Shown: positions 44,746-58,340 of the stretch, one piece after another
Position numbering within the stretch: the stretch's first letter is position 1
Layout of the letters: every line of letters starts with the position of its first letter
NCBI GenBank assembly: GCA_947179155.2
Contig: OX359264.1
Coordinates: forward strand, 2,848,001 to 2,912,000
Length of the DNA: 64,000 bases
Direction of reading: 5' to 3'
From: Hedera helix
Taxonomy: Eukaryota; Streptophyta; Magnoliopsida; Apiales; Araliaceae
Program-made: the position numbers and the translations under genes
The notes under the pieces: model-generated
What the model saw: the letters and a program-made list of their open reading frames with translations, nothing else
What the model was told of the DNA's origin: nothing
The model's database searches: none

Positions 44746-47032
44746 ACACTATGTTTTTTGTTGCAATAACAGTCCTCTACTTTTGAGTATTTCTACTTTT
44801 AAACCCCAACTTTACTGCATTTGAGATGCCATGGGCCAAAAGTGTGCATGAGCAATTTATAATTTACTCCCCCTCCCAATAAATGAAGTCAGTTTCTCAA
44901 TGTACTTATTTATAAATGAAGTCAGTTTTTAATTATAATACTCTTTCAAATTTAATATAGAAAATTTTGACAACAAAAAACACTTCTTAATATTCAAGAA
45001 TAAAAAAATATAATTGATATTTTTACAAGTTAATTTGATATTTCTGCAAGATCAAATGGGATTCACTTGCAAAAATATCAATTCTTATATGAAATTATTG
45101 ATATTTTCGTAAGCCAATTTGATATTTTTGCAAATCAAATAGGATTCACTTGCCAAAATATTAAATTAACTTGCGAAAATATTAATTTTTATAAATAAAT
45201 AAAAAAGAACAAACAACAAAAGAAATAAGGGTAATTTTTGCTTGACGAACGGAGTATAATAGATTATGTAATTATTTTTTATGTTAAAGTGGTAATTATA
45301 ATTTTTTTCATGAGCTAATAGTAGATATAAAACTTTATACAAACCTACCCTTTATAAATAAGTGTTGAAGTGTATTTGTTTTCTAGATGCTATATTTAAA
45401 CTGCTTCAAAATGAGTTTTGATTTTATTCTGAATTTAGATAAGTATAATAACAAAAGAAACTAAACAAAACTAAGAAAGTATGTCTAATTTCTTTTTCTT
45501 TTTTTTTAATTTGTTTAGTAATAGAACTGGTAAAAGAATATTAAAGTCGTCGTCATTTGAAGAGATAATACGCCATGCAATTTAATATTTTATTAGGCAT
45601 TTTGTTTAGTTGTGTATTAATCAAAATTCCAATATTATTCATATTCACTTCTCAATTTTGGTCGCATATTGAAAAATATAATTTGTTTATAACTAATACG
45701 TAATCAAATAAGTACTCCTCCGTTTCGGCAAAACCCCATCGTGACTTCTGCGCTCTGTTTGCCAGTTTTTCATACTAGGATTTCTAAGATTTTTTAACTC
45801 AATAAATAATAAAAAAATAAATTAATAAAGAAAATAACTTACGTATATTATTTGTGATAAATAATAAAAAAAAAATTGTGATATATTATTACTGTTGTAC
45901 CCTTACGTATTGAATGTAACATGTTTACGTTGTACAAGAAAAGATGATTACAGAAGTCAAATAAATTTACCATTTTAGTCAGAAAAATATCTAAGAAAAA
46001 TTGGGCTCAATTTTTCTCTACTTTCCTTACCTTTCTTGATTTAAAAAACTCACATACATGAGATTTTTAACAAAAATTACCGTTTTTCTTTCGTTTTAAA
46101 AATTCACAAAGAGGGTGTAAAAGTACGACTCCTAAAGTTTAAAATTAGTTTAAATTAACCAAACATTTGAGAGCCACTTTCCAAAAAGTAATTTTTTTTA
46201 TTTGACCATCCTCAAACTATTGAATTCCCCACTAATGGAATGCGTGAGGGATTACAACTACAATCTCTTACAATTTTTGTTGCCACCCTTTGGGCATTTC
46301 AAGGCATCATATAATATAGTTAATTAAGAAAAAATTAAAATAAATGCCATAAAATCTCAAAGTATTTAGTTATTTTCAAGGTGGCTAGCAAAGAATGGGG
46401 GAGGAGATTGCTAAATCTTTAAGCTTCTCTTTTCTTAGGAGGATAATATGTAGAATTTGTACTCCTTTACTTGTACCTGAAGTTATCACATTTACATCTA
46501 TTGTCTTTATAATTTAACGTATGATTTACGGTACAACCTTTTCATTGTAATAATAATAATTGATGTCTCCCTATTATTTTATTCAATGTTTGTTGGCATC
46601 CTTTAGGTATTTTAAAAACCTTAAACCACCATTGAAAAGCACAGCTAAGAACAATGAAGAAAACTAGATCCAAAAGTGTTTAAACAAAGTTGAGCCTAAT
46701 AGTCCACAAATGTACATTGCTGGCAGGTGGAACTAACATAGTAAAATGCATTAAAAAGCTCGAAAAAGTAACACATAACAGGACCCTCGCCCCCATTTTC
46801 CCTTGCAATTTGCTGTAAATTCAACAGGCTGTTCCGTTTTAAAAGACCGGAATCCAGCTCCCATGTCCCATGCATGAGTCCATCTCAGAAGCTAATAACA
46901 CTTGCACACACTAGCATGGCTATACACACACCAAATGGAAAAGCCTGCAGCAAAATTGATAAACCACACCCATATGCTAAGGGAGGAAAAGAAGATCCTA
47001 AGACAAAACGACGACACCAAAAGCCTGGTCCT
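44746..47032. other. Spacer between SPIKE1 and CTP synthase
   Basis: It holds the SPIKE1 promoter on the left, a Stowaway-like element at 44865-45256 and the CTP synthase 3' untranslated region on the right. A minus-strand AATAAA at 46578-46583 is a possible polyadenylation signal. No further gene is seen. A lone TACTCCTCCGTTTC near 45713 may be one end of another MITE whose partner I could not find. Confidence 0.5.
44865..45256. mobile_element. Stowaway-like element with internal repeats near SPIKE1 promoter
   Basis: It starts TACTCCCCCTCCCAATAAATG and ends ACGAACGGAGTA (reverse complement TACTCCGTTCGT). Inside, ATAAATGAAGTCAGTTT occurs twice at the left and a unit of about 75 bp with GATATTT..GCAA..CAAAT.GGATTCACTTGC occurs twice (about 45045-45165). 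It lies about 120 bases upstream of the presumed SPIKE1 leader and may contribute to or disturb its promoter. Confidence 0.6.
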
Positions 47033-50000
47033 TTAGGCGTGCAGACCATTTCTGTTGCTGTAAATGCCATCTATTGATCCGTTTACATGTTTTACTGAAT
47101 ATCCATTTTGGTGTGGTGCTATTATGGAGGTACCATTCCCATTGCTCAATTGGCTCGTCTTTGTCACACCCTTACTTAAGAGAGGATCTAGATGCCCACA
47201 TGCTGCTGCTATAAGCCCTGTTTTAAACACGACGTGTAATTTGTTAGGTTGTTGAGACAATAAAATATTTGATGCACTAAGAAAATTAGCTTATATTTGA
47301 AATTCAAAAGGTAGGGAGAAGGTTGGGAAGCAATTATAAAATATTGTTCAAGGGCTATAATTTTCAAGACAGACCCAATGGACTTCATGTAGTGAACAAA
47401 AAAAATATATTTTTCCTCTTAAAAGTCAGGGATGAGCCTCGAGTAGATACGAAGTCAAGCTTAATCCATGGTATTCAATGGGTAAATTGCAAATCTATTA
47501 GGCTATAATATCTATTTAATTAGGATAAATTGTTTTTTCCTCTTAGAACAACACGTATATGTGAAAGCAATGCTCCTTATAGGTTCTTCGGGTGCCACAA
47601 AATGCTAACATAGTAGAGAATTATGTTTTGGTGCGAACGTTTTAAAACATGATACTATTCATTATGAAGCAGTAGGTTTACTGATCCAAAACTTAATTTT
47701 TCTATTGCATAAGCACGATCACAACTCTTCTTTATGATTTACAAATAAGGGGCACCACCTTATACAGACTTAGGTGATAAAACCAATAGTTAGAATAAAA
47801 TCTAATGGAGTGTTAGAATTGACTATTTTGAATCATCCTATAAAGTCTATAAAATCTTTACGAGCATAATCATCACATAAGTTTAGAGCACTTTATTATA
47901 AAACCTAAAATGTACAAGAAGATTCTAGATTATGGCAACTAGTGTAATCCAATGAGCACACATTGTGGACTTTCAATATGTCATGACATGACATAAAATG
48001 AAGCACAGACACTTCTCGAAGCTCAACATATTTGTGCCGGACGCCAATACTCTACGGATACTTTTGGATAGATATCCATTACTCTAAGATATTTCGTGAT
48101 ACGCAAGGGAATTAGGATGTTATGTTATGATTGATCTAGTGATAGCAATAATTTGTACATCTTGTTTTTAATTTACAGATCACTTGGTGTCTTATAACTT
48201 GGAGATGACTACACCTTTTTGGTGTAATGTTTGACTCATATCTTTTGGCTAAGTAATGATAAAGTCAATGCTAATAAATAAGTCTTCGGATTGGGAAAAA
48301 ATGATGATATGTGATGCAAAGTTAGGTTTACATTTTCGTTATGTCACAATCGGTGCTTGTTTACTGAAACTTTGAAGTTAATTACTTAAGGTTATGTAAT
48401 ACTTCCCCCCATCCCACAAAAGATTAGTACTAAAAAATTATCCCATAAAAGATGCCTAAAATATATAATTCAAATGTAAAATGTTACCTAAAGTTCATTT
48501 TACCCTCAAAAGTCCTTGGGTAGGGTCTAGTATTTTTAAGGAAAAGAGAAAATCTTTATTGTAATTTCGTGGAGTTCATTGTAGATAAAATAGGAGCTTA
48601 TTTGTACTATCTACTTTTGTTGCTCTTAAATTGTATGAAAAGTGTACCTAAGTCATCTTTTATGGAAAGATGGAGTATAATTTATTTATTACATGCATAT
48701 ATCTATAAAAATATATAAATTTTCACCAAGTACCCTACATATCATACTCATATTTTTTCAAAAAATGTCCGTAACACGAATCGTGTTTCATGTCATATTT
48801 GTATCACGTGTCCGTATCAATGCTTCGACCTTTTCGAAAATGGCACCACAGAAACAACTCATTTCAACTATATCTATTCTGAAAAAAGTTACGTACCACG
48901 ATTCGTATACACATTTCCTACCAACTAAGCCATCCAAAGAAATTTACACCTCTCATATTCCGTCATAAAAAGTGATGTTTTTCAATCCTGTTTTCGTTCC
49001 ACGTAGCGTATCAGCTCAAGATCAACGTAACATTGCTTCACACGTGAAACTGAAGACATTGTTGTCTCGAACTATCATAGTATCAGATACAACACAAGGT
49101 TTTATCCTATTATTTCAGGTGCACAATCAAAGCCACAACACCACAATGTCTAGCTCTTATCATTGTAACAAAACAACAAAGATTGATGGTCAGAGGAAGA
49201 GATAAAAGACAAGTACCTAAGAAAAGAGCAGAAGGTTTTCCTGGCCTTGATTTAAACTCGGGATGAAATTGGACACCCACATAGTATTGATGAGCAGGCA
49301 ACTCAACAATCTGCAAGTCAGCATAAGAAGACCTCTAAAACATCCATAAAGTAAGAAAAAAAACATTGCAGCATAATAATGACAAGACCTACCTCCATGC
49401 GCTGGCCACTTTCATCTTTTCCAGTAAAAGAAAGACCCGCCATTTCAAGTTGTGCTACCATATCAGGATTTACCTACATGGGGCAAAGCAAAGTTTTCAA
49501 CCAAATGTACCTACTGATTGCATCAGATGAACATGTACCATAAAATTAGCAAGAATAACAGAAAGGCACGAGAGTTTATATTAGTGCTATGACCTCATAT
49601 CTGTGCCGATGTCTCTCATCAATGAAATTCCTGTTGCCATACCTAAAGCAAACAATTTTCACCACACAGTTAGCTAAGGTGGAGGAGCATGTTCAATAAG
49701 TAATAAGCATGGGAGTAGTAAACCAAATTCATTAAGATGTATCATCGACTTTCAAAAGTATATATTTGAAGGAAAACTGCATGATCCATCGATTGAAACT
49801 TTTGCACTGCTAGTAGCTAGATGCTTCTGATAAACAGAAAGGAACGGGGAAAAAAGGAGAAATTCAAATGATTCCATTTATTCAAAAATTTAGTTCTCGA
49901 ATCAGTTTGGATCAATACACACGCAAATTCTTAATGCAATATTTGAAAGCAAACAGTTGTCTTTATAATTACTGAGTACCAAATGATATTGCAGCTTTAC

Positions 50001-53000
50001 TGTAAATAGAGATGTGCTAGATTGCATATACTTGAATATAGGAATGCACTAATCTAGTAGTCAAATTTGCTTACAGTTTCGCAGATTTGCAGTCTTTAAC
50101 CTGAAAGTATGTTCTCCTTGATCCAAGACGCATGGTACCTCCCATATGGGTCTTCGAACCCTGTGAACAAGGCACAGAGATAAGAAGTGCAATGCAAGAA
50201 AAGATCTTTTAAGAAAATAAGAATCATATCTAGCTTTGGAGCTCAAATGCATAAAGACGAACCTCTGGCATAAATATAACACAAGGATTCTGAGTGTTGG
50301 GGTCAAACTCAGTGCTGTTTGCACCTTGCAGTCCAAGAACAGATCGTGCAAACTCTATAACAGCGATTTGCATTCCTAGACATATTCCAAGAAAAGGAAT
50401 CCTATTTTCTCGGGCATACTTCGCAGCAACTATTTTCCCTTCCACGCCTCTGTCACCAAACCCACCAGGAACGAGTACACCATCTGCACCCTGAAGTTAA
50501 AGGCTTGTCAGAAGGATTAGAGAAAACCTACTTCAACAGAAAATCTTGAAAAAGTAATTCTACTCAGCTAATGCAGTGCAATCTAATTGTAAATGTAGCT
50601 ACACCAACCTTTAAGGAATTCCAAGCAGCTTTGTAACCATCAGGATTCTGCAAGGAGAAAATTCTAGTTACATTGTGATACAAGGCATTTAGAAATTTCA
50701 TAAAAAGGGGAACCCGAACAGTAACCTCTTTGGCTGTTGCATCTTCAAGGTCGCTTGCTGGAACCCAATCTACAATCAGTTTCCTGTGGCAAGCAACAGA
50801 AGCATGCAGCAAAGCCTGAAAAATGGAAATCGACTTAGATTAATCAGCACAAATATTTAACCGGTATATGCTCTCTACCCATTGATGCAAATATACTTCT
50901 ACACTGATTAAATCACAATTGTCTAAATCTATACATTGACTAGAATTAATAGGGAGCATGAATACTATGAAAAATTCTTACAAACATGTCCAAAGTCACC
51001 AAGACATGTATTACAAAGACAAAATAAAAAGAAGAAATATATAATGAGGTAAGAATAAACGTAGAACATTTGTTGATTATCAATACTATATTATAAAACA
51101 AAACAAAAACAGCTAAAAAATTACCTGAAACATAACCACAAACAAATAAATGAATTGGCACAAATAGTCTTTAAAGTAAATTAAGTTCAATGAAATGGTC
51201 CTACCAATACAAAGTATAAAGACTAGAAGACCAAACAGATCAGCCTATAATGGAAAATCAAAAGAAAGTACATTCTTTTTCTTTCTTCTTTGTAGCAAAC
51301 TTCTCTCTCTTCTTTATCTTTATATTTTCATTTTTACCATGATTTGAGGGGGATTCCAGGGTCTCAAATATGTGATGGAACCACTGCTTTTCATATATGC
51401 TGCACAAAATTTTACCCTTCAAGTCATCTATTGTAAGGGTGCAATATCATGTTAGTGGAATTCTGGAAGCTTGATATTTACTTGTAGCCAAGATATTATA
51501 TAAATTTAATTGGTGTTTCTATATAGACTTGAATGCTGTAGACTTTATTGTTATGACATAGCTGTTTCTATCATATGCCCTTTTATAGTGCTCTAGTAAT
51601 CAAGAGCAGCCCTACTCAATATTGGTATCCCTTAAAAGCTACAAGTCTATAACTAATAAAGACACCTTTATGAAATGGGAAAAGTTTTATCATTTTGAAG
51701 ACCAGGAAGATATTTAAAGGGAAGTGGCTTAGAATGGAGTTATGGACATAATATGACGTGCAGATCAGATCTTATTTGCTAGTCCTCTAACTTATGAACT
51801 GGATCGAAAAAGACCAATGGAGCAATCAAAACATTCTAACAGAACTAAAAAAGGGCACAGAAAAAAGGCAATCCATCTGAAACAATGGAAGGTGACTAAA
51901 TTCAAAATCCTTCTATCATTGGATGCTTAAATTAATACTCCCTCTATTCCAAAATATAGTATCAATACTGCCTTTTTGAAGTCAATAGTTTCAGATGATA
52001 TAATTATGAAAACGGTGAACTGCCTAAATAGTACTACTAATTACAATATTAAATTTTTTAAAAAGTTAAATGAATCATATCAATTTTAAATGTAAAAATA
52101 TCTCAAAATTAACTTTGAAAAGTCAAACTTGATCCTATATTTTGAAATTGAGGGAACAGATAAAACATAGCAAATGCATCAGATTTTATACACACATATA
52201 TATGTTTTTAAAAAGTTTGAAAACAATTTGAACTCAAACCAACAACACCTTGTCCCAACAATATATGAGGTACAAACAGGATAGAAAGAAACGTAATCAA
52301 CAAGAACAGTTTAGATATTTATAAAATATATAATGTGGTATAAATGCGGGAAAAAAACCCACGCCGAAGACTTAGTGGAGAACTGGTGAAAAAGTAAGTT
52401 CACCTTCAGTACAGAGAGATAAGAATCTGAAAGGCCTGTATACTTGCCAACCATGGCAATTCTAACCTGTTAAATAAAAGGCACAAAAAACTAAGGAGAA
52501 CTGAAAGAAAACAGCAAAATAAACTTGATGATTTAGAAAAATTCTGGAACATACTGGCAGATGTAACATGTCACAAAGTTCAGCCATAGCTGTCCACTCC
52601 CCCAATGCAGGTTTCAGAGCAACACTGCACACAATAGACTTAGTGTAAGAGCTAGATCATCAAATGCCACAAACGATATAAGGACTTAAGGAGACTAAAA
52701 ATGCAAATTAATCTAATCAGATGTAAAAGAACCAAGAAAGTTGAGCTCATTGGACATACCTTGAAAGGTTCAGCACTTTCAAGATTGCTTCATGAGCTTT
52801 CTGCTCCTATTTAAAAGAGAAAAAACACATTAGCATTTATATTGCAAGTTTGCAATAAAAGTTGGAAACTAACAATGAGATTAACTATAATATAAACAGA
52901 ACCATGTACTTTTAAGAGCAAAGGAACACGCCAGATGTTGGAGACATCATAGAGCGTAATGATGTTTTCTGCCTAAAAAAGGAAAATAAAACATAATTAG

Positions 53001-56000
53001 TTTCAACAAATAGGTCAAATTACAACTCTAGAGTATAAGTAAGTGTATATGTATGTTCATATATGGCTCTTATTATTTTACCGGAACATGGCAAAATCGA
53101 GAGAGTTTCTCTACAACACTATCATCAAGTTCCTGCAATTAAATTGAAATTGAACAGCCAGAGTTAATGATTGGAAAGTACATGCATGCTGACATACAAA
53201 AAGGTATGCATGAATATATGCAAGCTTACATGCACATAAGTGCATGTACATCTATATAATGAAAGACATGAGAGACCGTTGTGCTGCGGCAAGCTAAAAT
53301 ATGTGGCATCAATCCCAGGCCTCTTAGTCCCCTTACACTGTGCTGGGTTGGCTTTGTTTTCTGATCATGCAAACAAAATTAGTTTAGCTATCTCAATGAC
53401 ATTCTAGCTCTCCTTATTAGTGATAAGAGACATAATTATTTGCTACAACATTTGCAGTGTGGTATTCACCTGTTCACCAACAACATTCAAAACAGGCACA
53501 AGGCTGACATGTATCAAGCAAAAGTTGCCAGCACCTGAAATGGGGGCATTGGTGACAAAAGGTTAATTGCATAGAAAGATTACTTTACCTTTCTTTTGAT
53601 TTAAAAAATTAAATAAGCTAATACAAATTATCATGTGTAATTTACCAACACGATATGAGAACTGTCCAAAAGCCTCAATAAATGGCATTGATTCAATGTC
53701 CCCTGCATCCGCGAACTCGAGTAAATCACAAGCAAAACAGGAAAAGCAACAAATGCTACCAACACCACGACAATGTTGTTAACAAACCTATTGTACCACC
53801 CAGTTCTATGACACAAACATCGGCTGGACCAGCTTCTCCATCAACTGGAACAGCTGCAACACGTTCGATCCACTCTTGAATGGCATCTGTGATATGAGGG
53901 ACAACCTGATTGTGGGATATAAATATTAGTAACAGGTCACACCAGATATGTTACAAAGTAACAGAATGCTGTTCAAAACAGTGGAAGACCTGAACAGTTT
54001 TCCCCAGATAATCACCCCTTCGCTCCTTGTCAATGACAGACTATTACAAATTAAGAAGAAAAACAAATTAACCATTAAGTCAATTAACGCAAGTCAAATT
54101 ATCACACAATAAGACAAGCATAAGTAGGTGTTCAACATAATTACTAACCTGGTAAATTTTTCCAGTGGTGATATTGTTATCACGCGTCAACTTGATATCT
54201 AGAAACCGCTCATAGTTTCCGAGGTCCAAGTCCACCTTTAAACATGAAATCAATTTTTTTTTTGTTGGTACTGATTTCCCATATAAATGCAAATGCCAAG
54301 TTGAGGCAAAATTGCAAGTCTGCTTTCAGATGCAAGACAAGTTACACAATACGGAGGAAGCATATACTGATATACAGATAAATTGCTATAACCTCATCTG
54401 TTTTTGGATCACCTTGAAAAACTAATGGCAAAATAAACTATCCTAGCTATAGCAGTTTTGGTAAATAAGACCCCTTTCCCACTCTTCTACAAAAACTTTC
54501 TAGCTTTACAAGATAATGATCCATGAATTGTTTTATCTATCATGTCTACTTTGATTTTACTTTGACCCAAAGAACATGTTAGGAGACTTATTTAGTTCTT
54601 TAGGTTCAAGAAATAAATAACTGAATCACTATCTTTCAAAAACTAAAATGAAAAACCCACGGCACATCTTTTTTATTGGTAAACTGAGATGGAAATAAAA
54701 ATGCTTCACCGTACAAAATTGACAACTGTTCAATACATTCTGTTCCAAAATGAAGTACCTTACCTCTAAAAACTGACATAAGGTGGATACTTGCAAGTAA
54801 AGAAAAACAGAATGGCTAGGAAGAACAGTATTTTTTTACCTCGCCACCATCATCCAAAACAAACACTTCTCCATGCTCGAAAGGGGACATTGTTCCAGCA
54901 TCAGTATTTAAGTAAGGATCTGAATGTAAAGGAATAAGTTTACTAAGCAAAACGTGCCAAAATGAAATAATGAGACAGAGATACTTCACTCACTTCATGT
55001 TTGGACTATAAAGAAAAATAAGAGATACATACTAGTAAAAGGACAGACCAACCACCCTTGTGCAATCAAAATAGTGAAGGAAAGAAAGAGAGGGAAACTT
55101 TTTCAGATGAATTAAATAGGCACATATTCCACATGATTGTCTTGCTATGTTAAACATATGTCCCAAAGCAAACTCTATTCAATATCGATTACATCAGAAA
55201 TTTCCTTTAGCTCCTAAAGAAAAGGGCCGAATAAATCAAAAAGACAAGAAAGAAAAACAAATAGGGATAAGCACACGGGCATATATAAAATTCACAAGGC
55301 AAACAGCATCAAATTTAGTGATAAGTACAAGCATGAGTCGCGGTTATAAACAACAAAAAATTACCCCCCAAAAAAATAAGAAGAATAAGACAAAAGGTTG
55401 AAGAAAAATAAATTAAGGACTTATGCCTTATCCAAAAAAGAACCATTCTTGAAAAATCCATACATATCAGTTCTCTACAATAAATTTATCAAATGATTCA
55501 ATTCAAATTAAACCAGCTGGTACAAGCTACCTTGTCAATCAAAAATAGGATTTACGATACAAATGGAGCTGATTTTGAAAAGTCTACTGCAGAAAATCAC
55601 TTCTAGACAAAATGTTAAATAGTAACATCAAGCCAAATTTTACCAACCACATTAACTTTTCTTCAAACAAAAAAGGTGGGGAAACAAATTAATTTTTAAG
55701 AGAGAGAATGAAAATCGCAAAGAATACATGCCAAAACCTTTCTTCCTCTTATCTTTTCTATTGGAAGTAAAAGTTATATGACCCAGAACAGAAAAGGCTA
55801 ACATAAGGCGATTCAGGTCACTCCTATAGCTTGGAAATGGAATGGAAGAACATAGAAAGGTAAATGACACAAAAATCAAGTATCAAATAACTAATAAAAT
55901 TCAACATTAGATAAAACCAAATAGAAAGAAATAGAGACCAATTTTAATGGAAGTAACACGAAGACCGCAGGACTTGAGAATAAGGCCAATACTGCTAGCA

Positions 56001-56056
56001 GTGACTCCTTTCCCCAGACCGCTCACCACTCCCCCTGTCACCAAAACGTATTTCAT
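47033..56056 (-). CDS. CTP synthase (glutamine hydrolysing)
   Basis: Makes CTP from UTP, ATP and glutamine, the last step of pyrimidine nucleotide synthesis in the cytosol. Twenty-one coding exons: 55939-56056, 54840-54919, 54149-54235, 53990-54040, 53788-53905, 53646-53702, 53470-53534, 53277-53360, 53082-53132, 52910-52972, 52760-52806, 52555-52624, 52404-52466, 50726-50815, 50609-50647, 50263-50490, 50075-50160, 49594-49642, 49393-49473, 49217-49310, 47033-47217. They join to 1,806 bp, 601 aa. The start MKYVLVTGGVVSGLGKG carries the P-loop (Lys16). The synthetase domain includes DPYLNTDAGTMSPFEHGEV and GEQKTKPTQHSVR. The class I glutaminase domain has nucleophile Cys398 in FLGICLGMQ and His525/Glu527 in VQFHPEF. 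The last exon adds a Ser/Asn-rich tail of about 60 residues. Plants have several paralogues, so no gene number is given. All residues needed for activity are present. Confidence 0.95.
47218..49216 (-). other. Last intron of CTP synthase (2.0 kb)
   Basis: It separates the glutaminase domain from the C-terminal tail and splits a Gly codon (TTA G / GG CTT). It contains a Stowaway-like MITE (48400-48677) and AT-rich sequence without a recognisable gene. Confidence 0.7.
48400..48677. mobile_element. Stowaway-like MITE in CTP synthase last intron
   Basis: The left end TACTTCCCCCCATCCCACAAAAGAT and the right end ATCTTTTATGGAAAGATGGAGTA (reverse complement TACTCCATCTTTCCATAAAAGAT) form terminal inverted repeats with TA borders. 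A subterminal pair around TAAAAGATGCCTAAA / CCTAAGTCATCTTTTA also matches. Length is about 278 bp, without a frame. Confidence 0.7.
50816..52403 (-). other. CTP synthase intron between exons 13 and 14 (1.6 kb)
   Basis: AT-rich intron carrying one MITE (51936-52162). No other structure is recognised. Confidence 0.7.
51936..52162. mobile_element. Stowaway-like MITE in CTP synthase intron
   Basis: The left end TACTCCCTCTATTCCAAAATA and the right end TATTTTGAAATTGAGGGAACAGATA are imperfect reverse complements. Subterminal words (TTGAAGTCAA / TTGAAAAGTCAA) are shared with a sequence at about 42437-42560, which looks like half of a related element. Confidence 0.6.
54920..55938 (-). other. First coding-region intron of CTP synthase (1.0 kb)
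   Basis: It lies between exon 1 (ending VTSIKI) and exon 2 (DPYLNTDAG) and splits the Asp codon G/AT. Sequence is A-rich on the plus strand. I see no repeat or gene in it. Confidence 0.7.
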
Positions 56057-56103
56057 CTTTCTCCTTTCTTCTTTTTCTCCAATACAATTATTATCCAAAT
56101 TCC

Positions 56104-56525
56104 CTGTTTTTGATAATACCCATATCAGAAAAAAGCTAAAAACCTGTAAAGATTTCCTTTTTTCAAATCCCAACTTGTTATATATGTCTATAAACATGTA
56201 TATATAGCTTTAAAAAAATGGAGTTACCTTATTAATCTACACCACAGTGAGACTGTTGAAACCCACTAACCAGGCTTTTGTAATTTAACTACACTTGCAC
56301 TCTTTCGCGCGAATAGAGGCGCAAACAGCTTGAAGAGAGAGAGAAAAAAGCGGAAAGAGAGGTAGGAGAGAGAACGAAAGAGGGTGGAAATGAAATGGTG
56401 GAGAGAAATGCAATGCAATGTCGGGAAATCGTAAGGGAGAATGAGACGAGACGAGACGGGGAAACAGGAGATTGTTGAATGAAGGAAGAAGAGGAGTGGC
56501 GGCTTTGTTTAAAATCTCTCTTCTC
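56104..56525 (-). other. CTP synthase leader exon and leader intron
   Basis: On the minus strand a CT-rich leader (about 56228-56525) ends at a donor AAG/GTAACT. An acceptor CAAAAACAG/GGAATTTGG at 56103 then leads to the ATG at 56056, giving a 124-bp leader intron (56104-56227). The leader is rich in CTCT tracts, as is usual for plant genes. The splice sites are inferred from consensus only. Confidence 0.5.
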
Positions 56526-56550
56526 TAGACGGCTAAACCCCAGCCTCAAA

Positions 56551-56559
56551 CATATATAG
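56551..56559 (-). promoter_or_regulatory. TATA box of CTP synthase
   Basis: The minus strand reads CTATATATG, followed about 30 bases later by the start of a CT-rich leader. Position and context fit a plant TATA box. Confidence 0.5.
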
Positions 56560-56845
56560 AGCGAAATTGCCCTCTCTTTCTTTTTCTTCTTCATCTTTAT
56601 TTATTTATTATTAATTATTCTTATTACCCCTTTTCACATGTGAGCCAATAAACTTTAGTAAATTTACTATTTCGTCACACACAGTACGTCAATAATAAAA
56701 TATTATTTAATAGAAAAGCGTTCCTGATTTTCTCCTTTTTTTTATCTTTTCTATTTTTTTATCTACTTAACATGGATAAATTATTAATTATTCCCGAAAT
56801 AGAATTACAGTTTATTTTTTTCTCTCATAACACTGTGAGATATAC
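56560..56845. other. Upstream region of CTP synthase
   Basis: AT-rich promoter-proximal DNA. No gene is seen. Confidence 0.5.
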
Positions 56846-57990
56846 TGTGACACTCCCAAATATAGGTCCACACAATCTAAACTTGAGTTATCAAAATACA
56901 CAACAACTATTATAATACAACGTACAATGTACCACAATACAGTATTTAAATAATACACAATTAAGTTTTCATTATTATTGTTACACTATTTTATAATTTA
57001 TGAAGACTAATACAGCTACAACTCGGACCTTCACTCCATCCCCCGACTAGACTCAGCTATTCTATCATCTCCTATTGAAAAGCAATGGAACAAAAGAAAA
57101 TGGTGAGCTCAAATAGCCAGTAAAGAATATCATGACTAAGATAATGACAAATAAATTATCGTTAGCCTTCAACAGTTGAGTTTTTGATAGAATAATTTAA
57201 ACAGTAAATTTTAATTCAACAACTGTAGTTAAGTTCTTAAACAAAGTTCAGATCAATAAATACAGCAGAATAACAACCATTAGAAAAAATCATATGGACT
57301 ATGATGTCCACTTGCTTCTCTTTTTAAGAAAAATATCATCAACTTTTATCATCTGAAACACCACTGACCATGATAATACAATTTCACAGTTTTACCAAAT
57401 AATACTTACCATAGTAAGTTTCAGAGTATAAAAGAAACGATATCCCTTACTGTAGTAAGTTTGAATAATAAAAGATGAAAAATATGGTATCCTTTTCAAG
57501 TAAAAAAGAAAATAATATCCATTTATGATGATGAAAAGAATGATACCACTTACCTTATCACGTGACTGAATATTGATAAAAATGAGGTTGATCAACCTAT
57601 ATATTTATAATATAATCAGTAATTACCACATATAAATTTCAAGATGTATGATAACTCATATATTATGAACTATCAAAATTATTTATATAATATAAATTTT
57701 TGTAGTGTAAAATAATAACTTCAAAAATAATTTTTGAAATAATATTTCAAAAAAAGTTTTTTAAAATAAATCTTCTCAAAGAAGAGTCTTATAAAGAAAG
57801 ATTTGTGAATACTGTGAAAATAGGTATTTGTGCAATTATTACTTTTTAATAAAATACGTACTTGAAAATTCCTGCACTCTTTTTGGTTCTCAAACACTCA
57901 AGATAACCTTACTATTCTAAAAAAAAACTCACAAAATACTTACAATTTTTTTTTATGTTTTATGTGTGATTTTTTTATTCAGCTGAGCAA

Positions 57991-58002
57991 CCTATTTATA
58001 GG
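57991..58002 (-). promoter_or_regulatory. TATA box-like CCTATAAATAGG
   Basis: A strong plant TATA consensus on the minus strand, inside the older LTR-like sequence. No gene lies directly downstream. Confidence 0.4.
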
Positions 58003-58340
58003 AGAAAATAAGTTACTATGCGCGGTAGGTGGGCAGCTGGCGTGTAGCACGCCAATGCTGAAATTGCAGCAGCAGCCACCTGACTGCTTTTTCTTCCCTC
58101 ACCAAACTTCAACAACCAAATTTTATTCCAATTCTCATGTGGCCTCCACCGAGGGTCCACATGTTACTATTCAAATAAAATATATGTATATTTATTTATT
58201 TATTATTATTTTTTATTTTTTTCTGTGAGTCCAACATATATAATAAAATAATGCTACAATAATAATTCATAAATAAGGTAAAAAAATACGCTACAAATCA
58301 ATATTAATTTAATAATATAATTTACTATATACTTGCTATT

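Noticed and set aside
45713..45740. TACTCCTCCGTTTCGGC, like a Stowaway MITE end
   Set aside because: No matching inverted end was found within a plausible distance, so it is not called as an element.
55147..55401. 84-codon plus-strand frame in CTP synthase intron 1
   Set aside because: Lys-rich product of A-rich sequence with no family resemblance.
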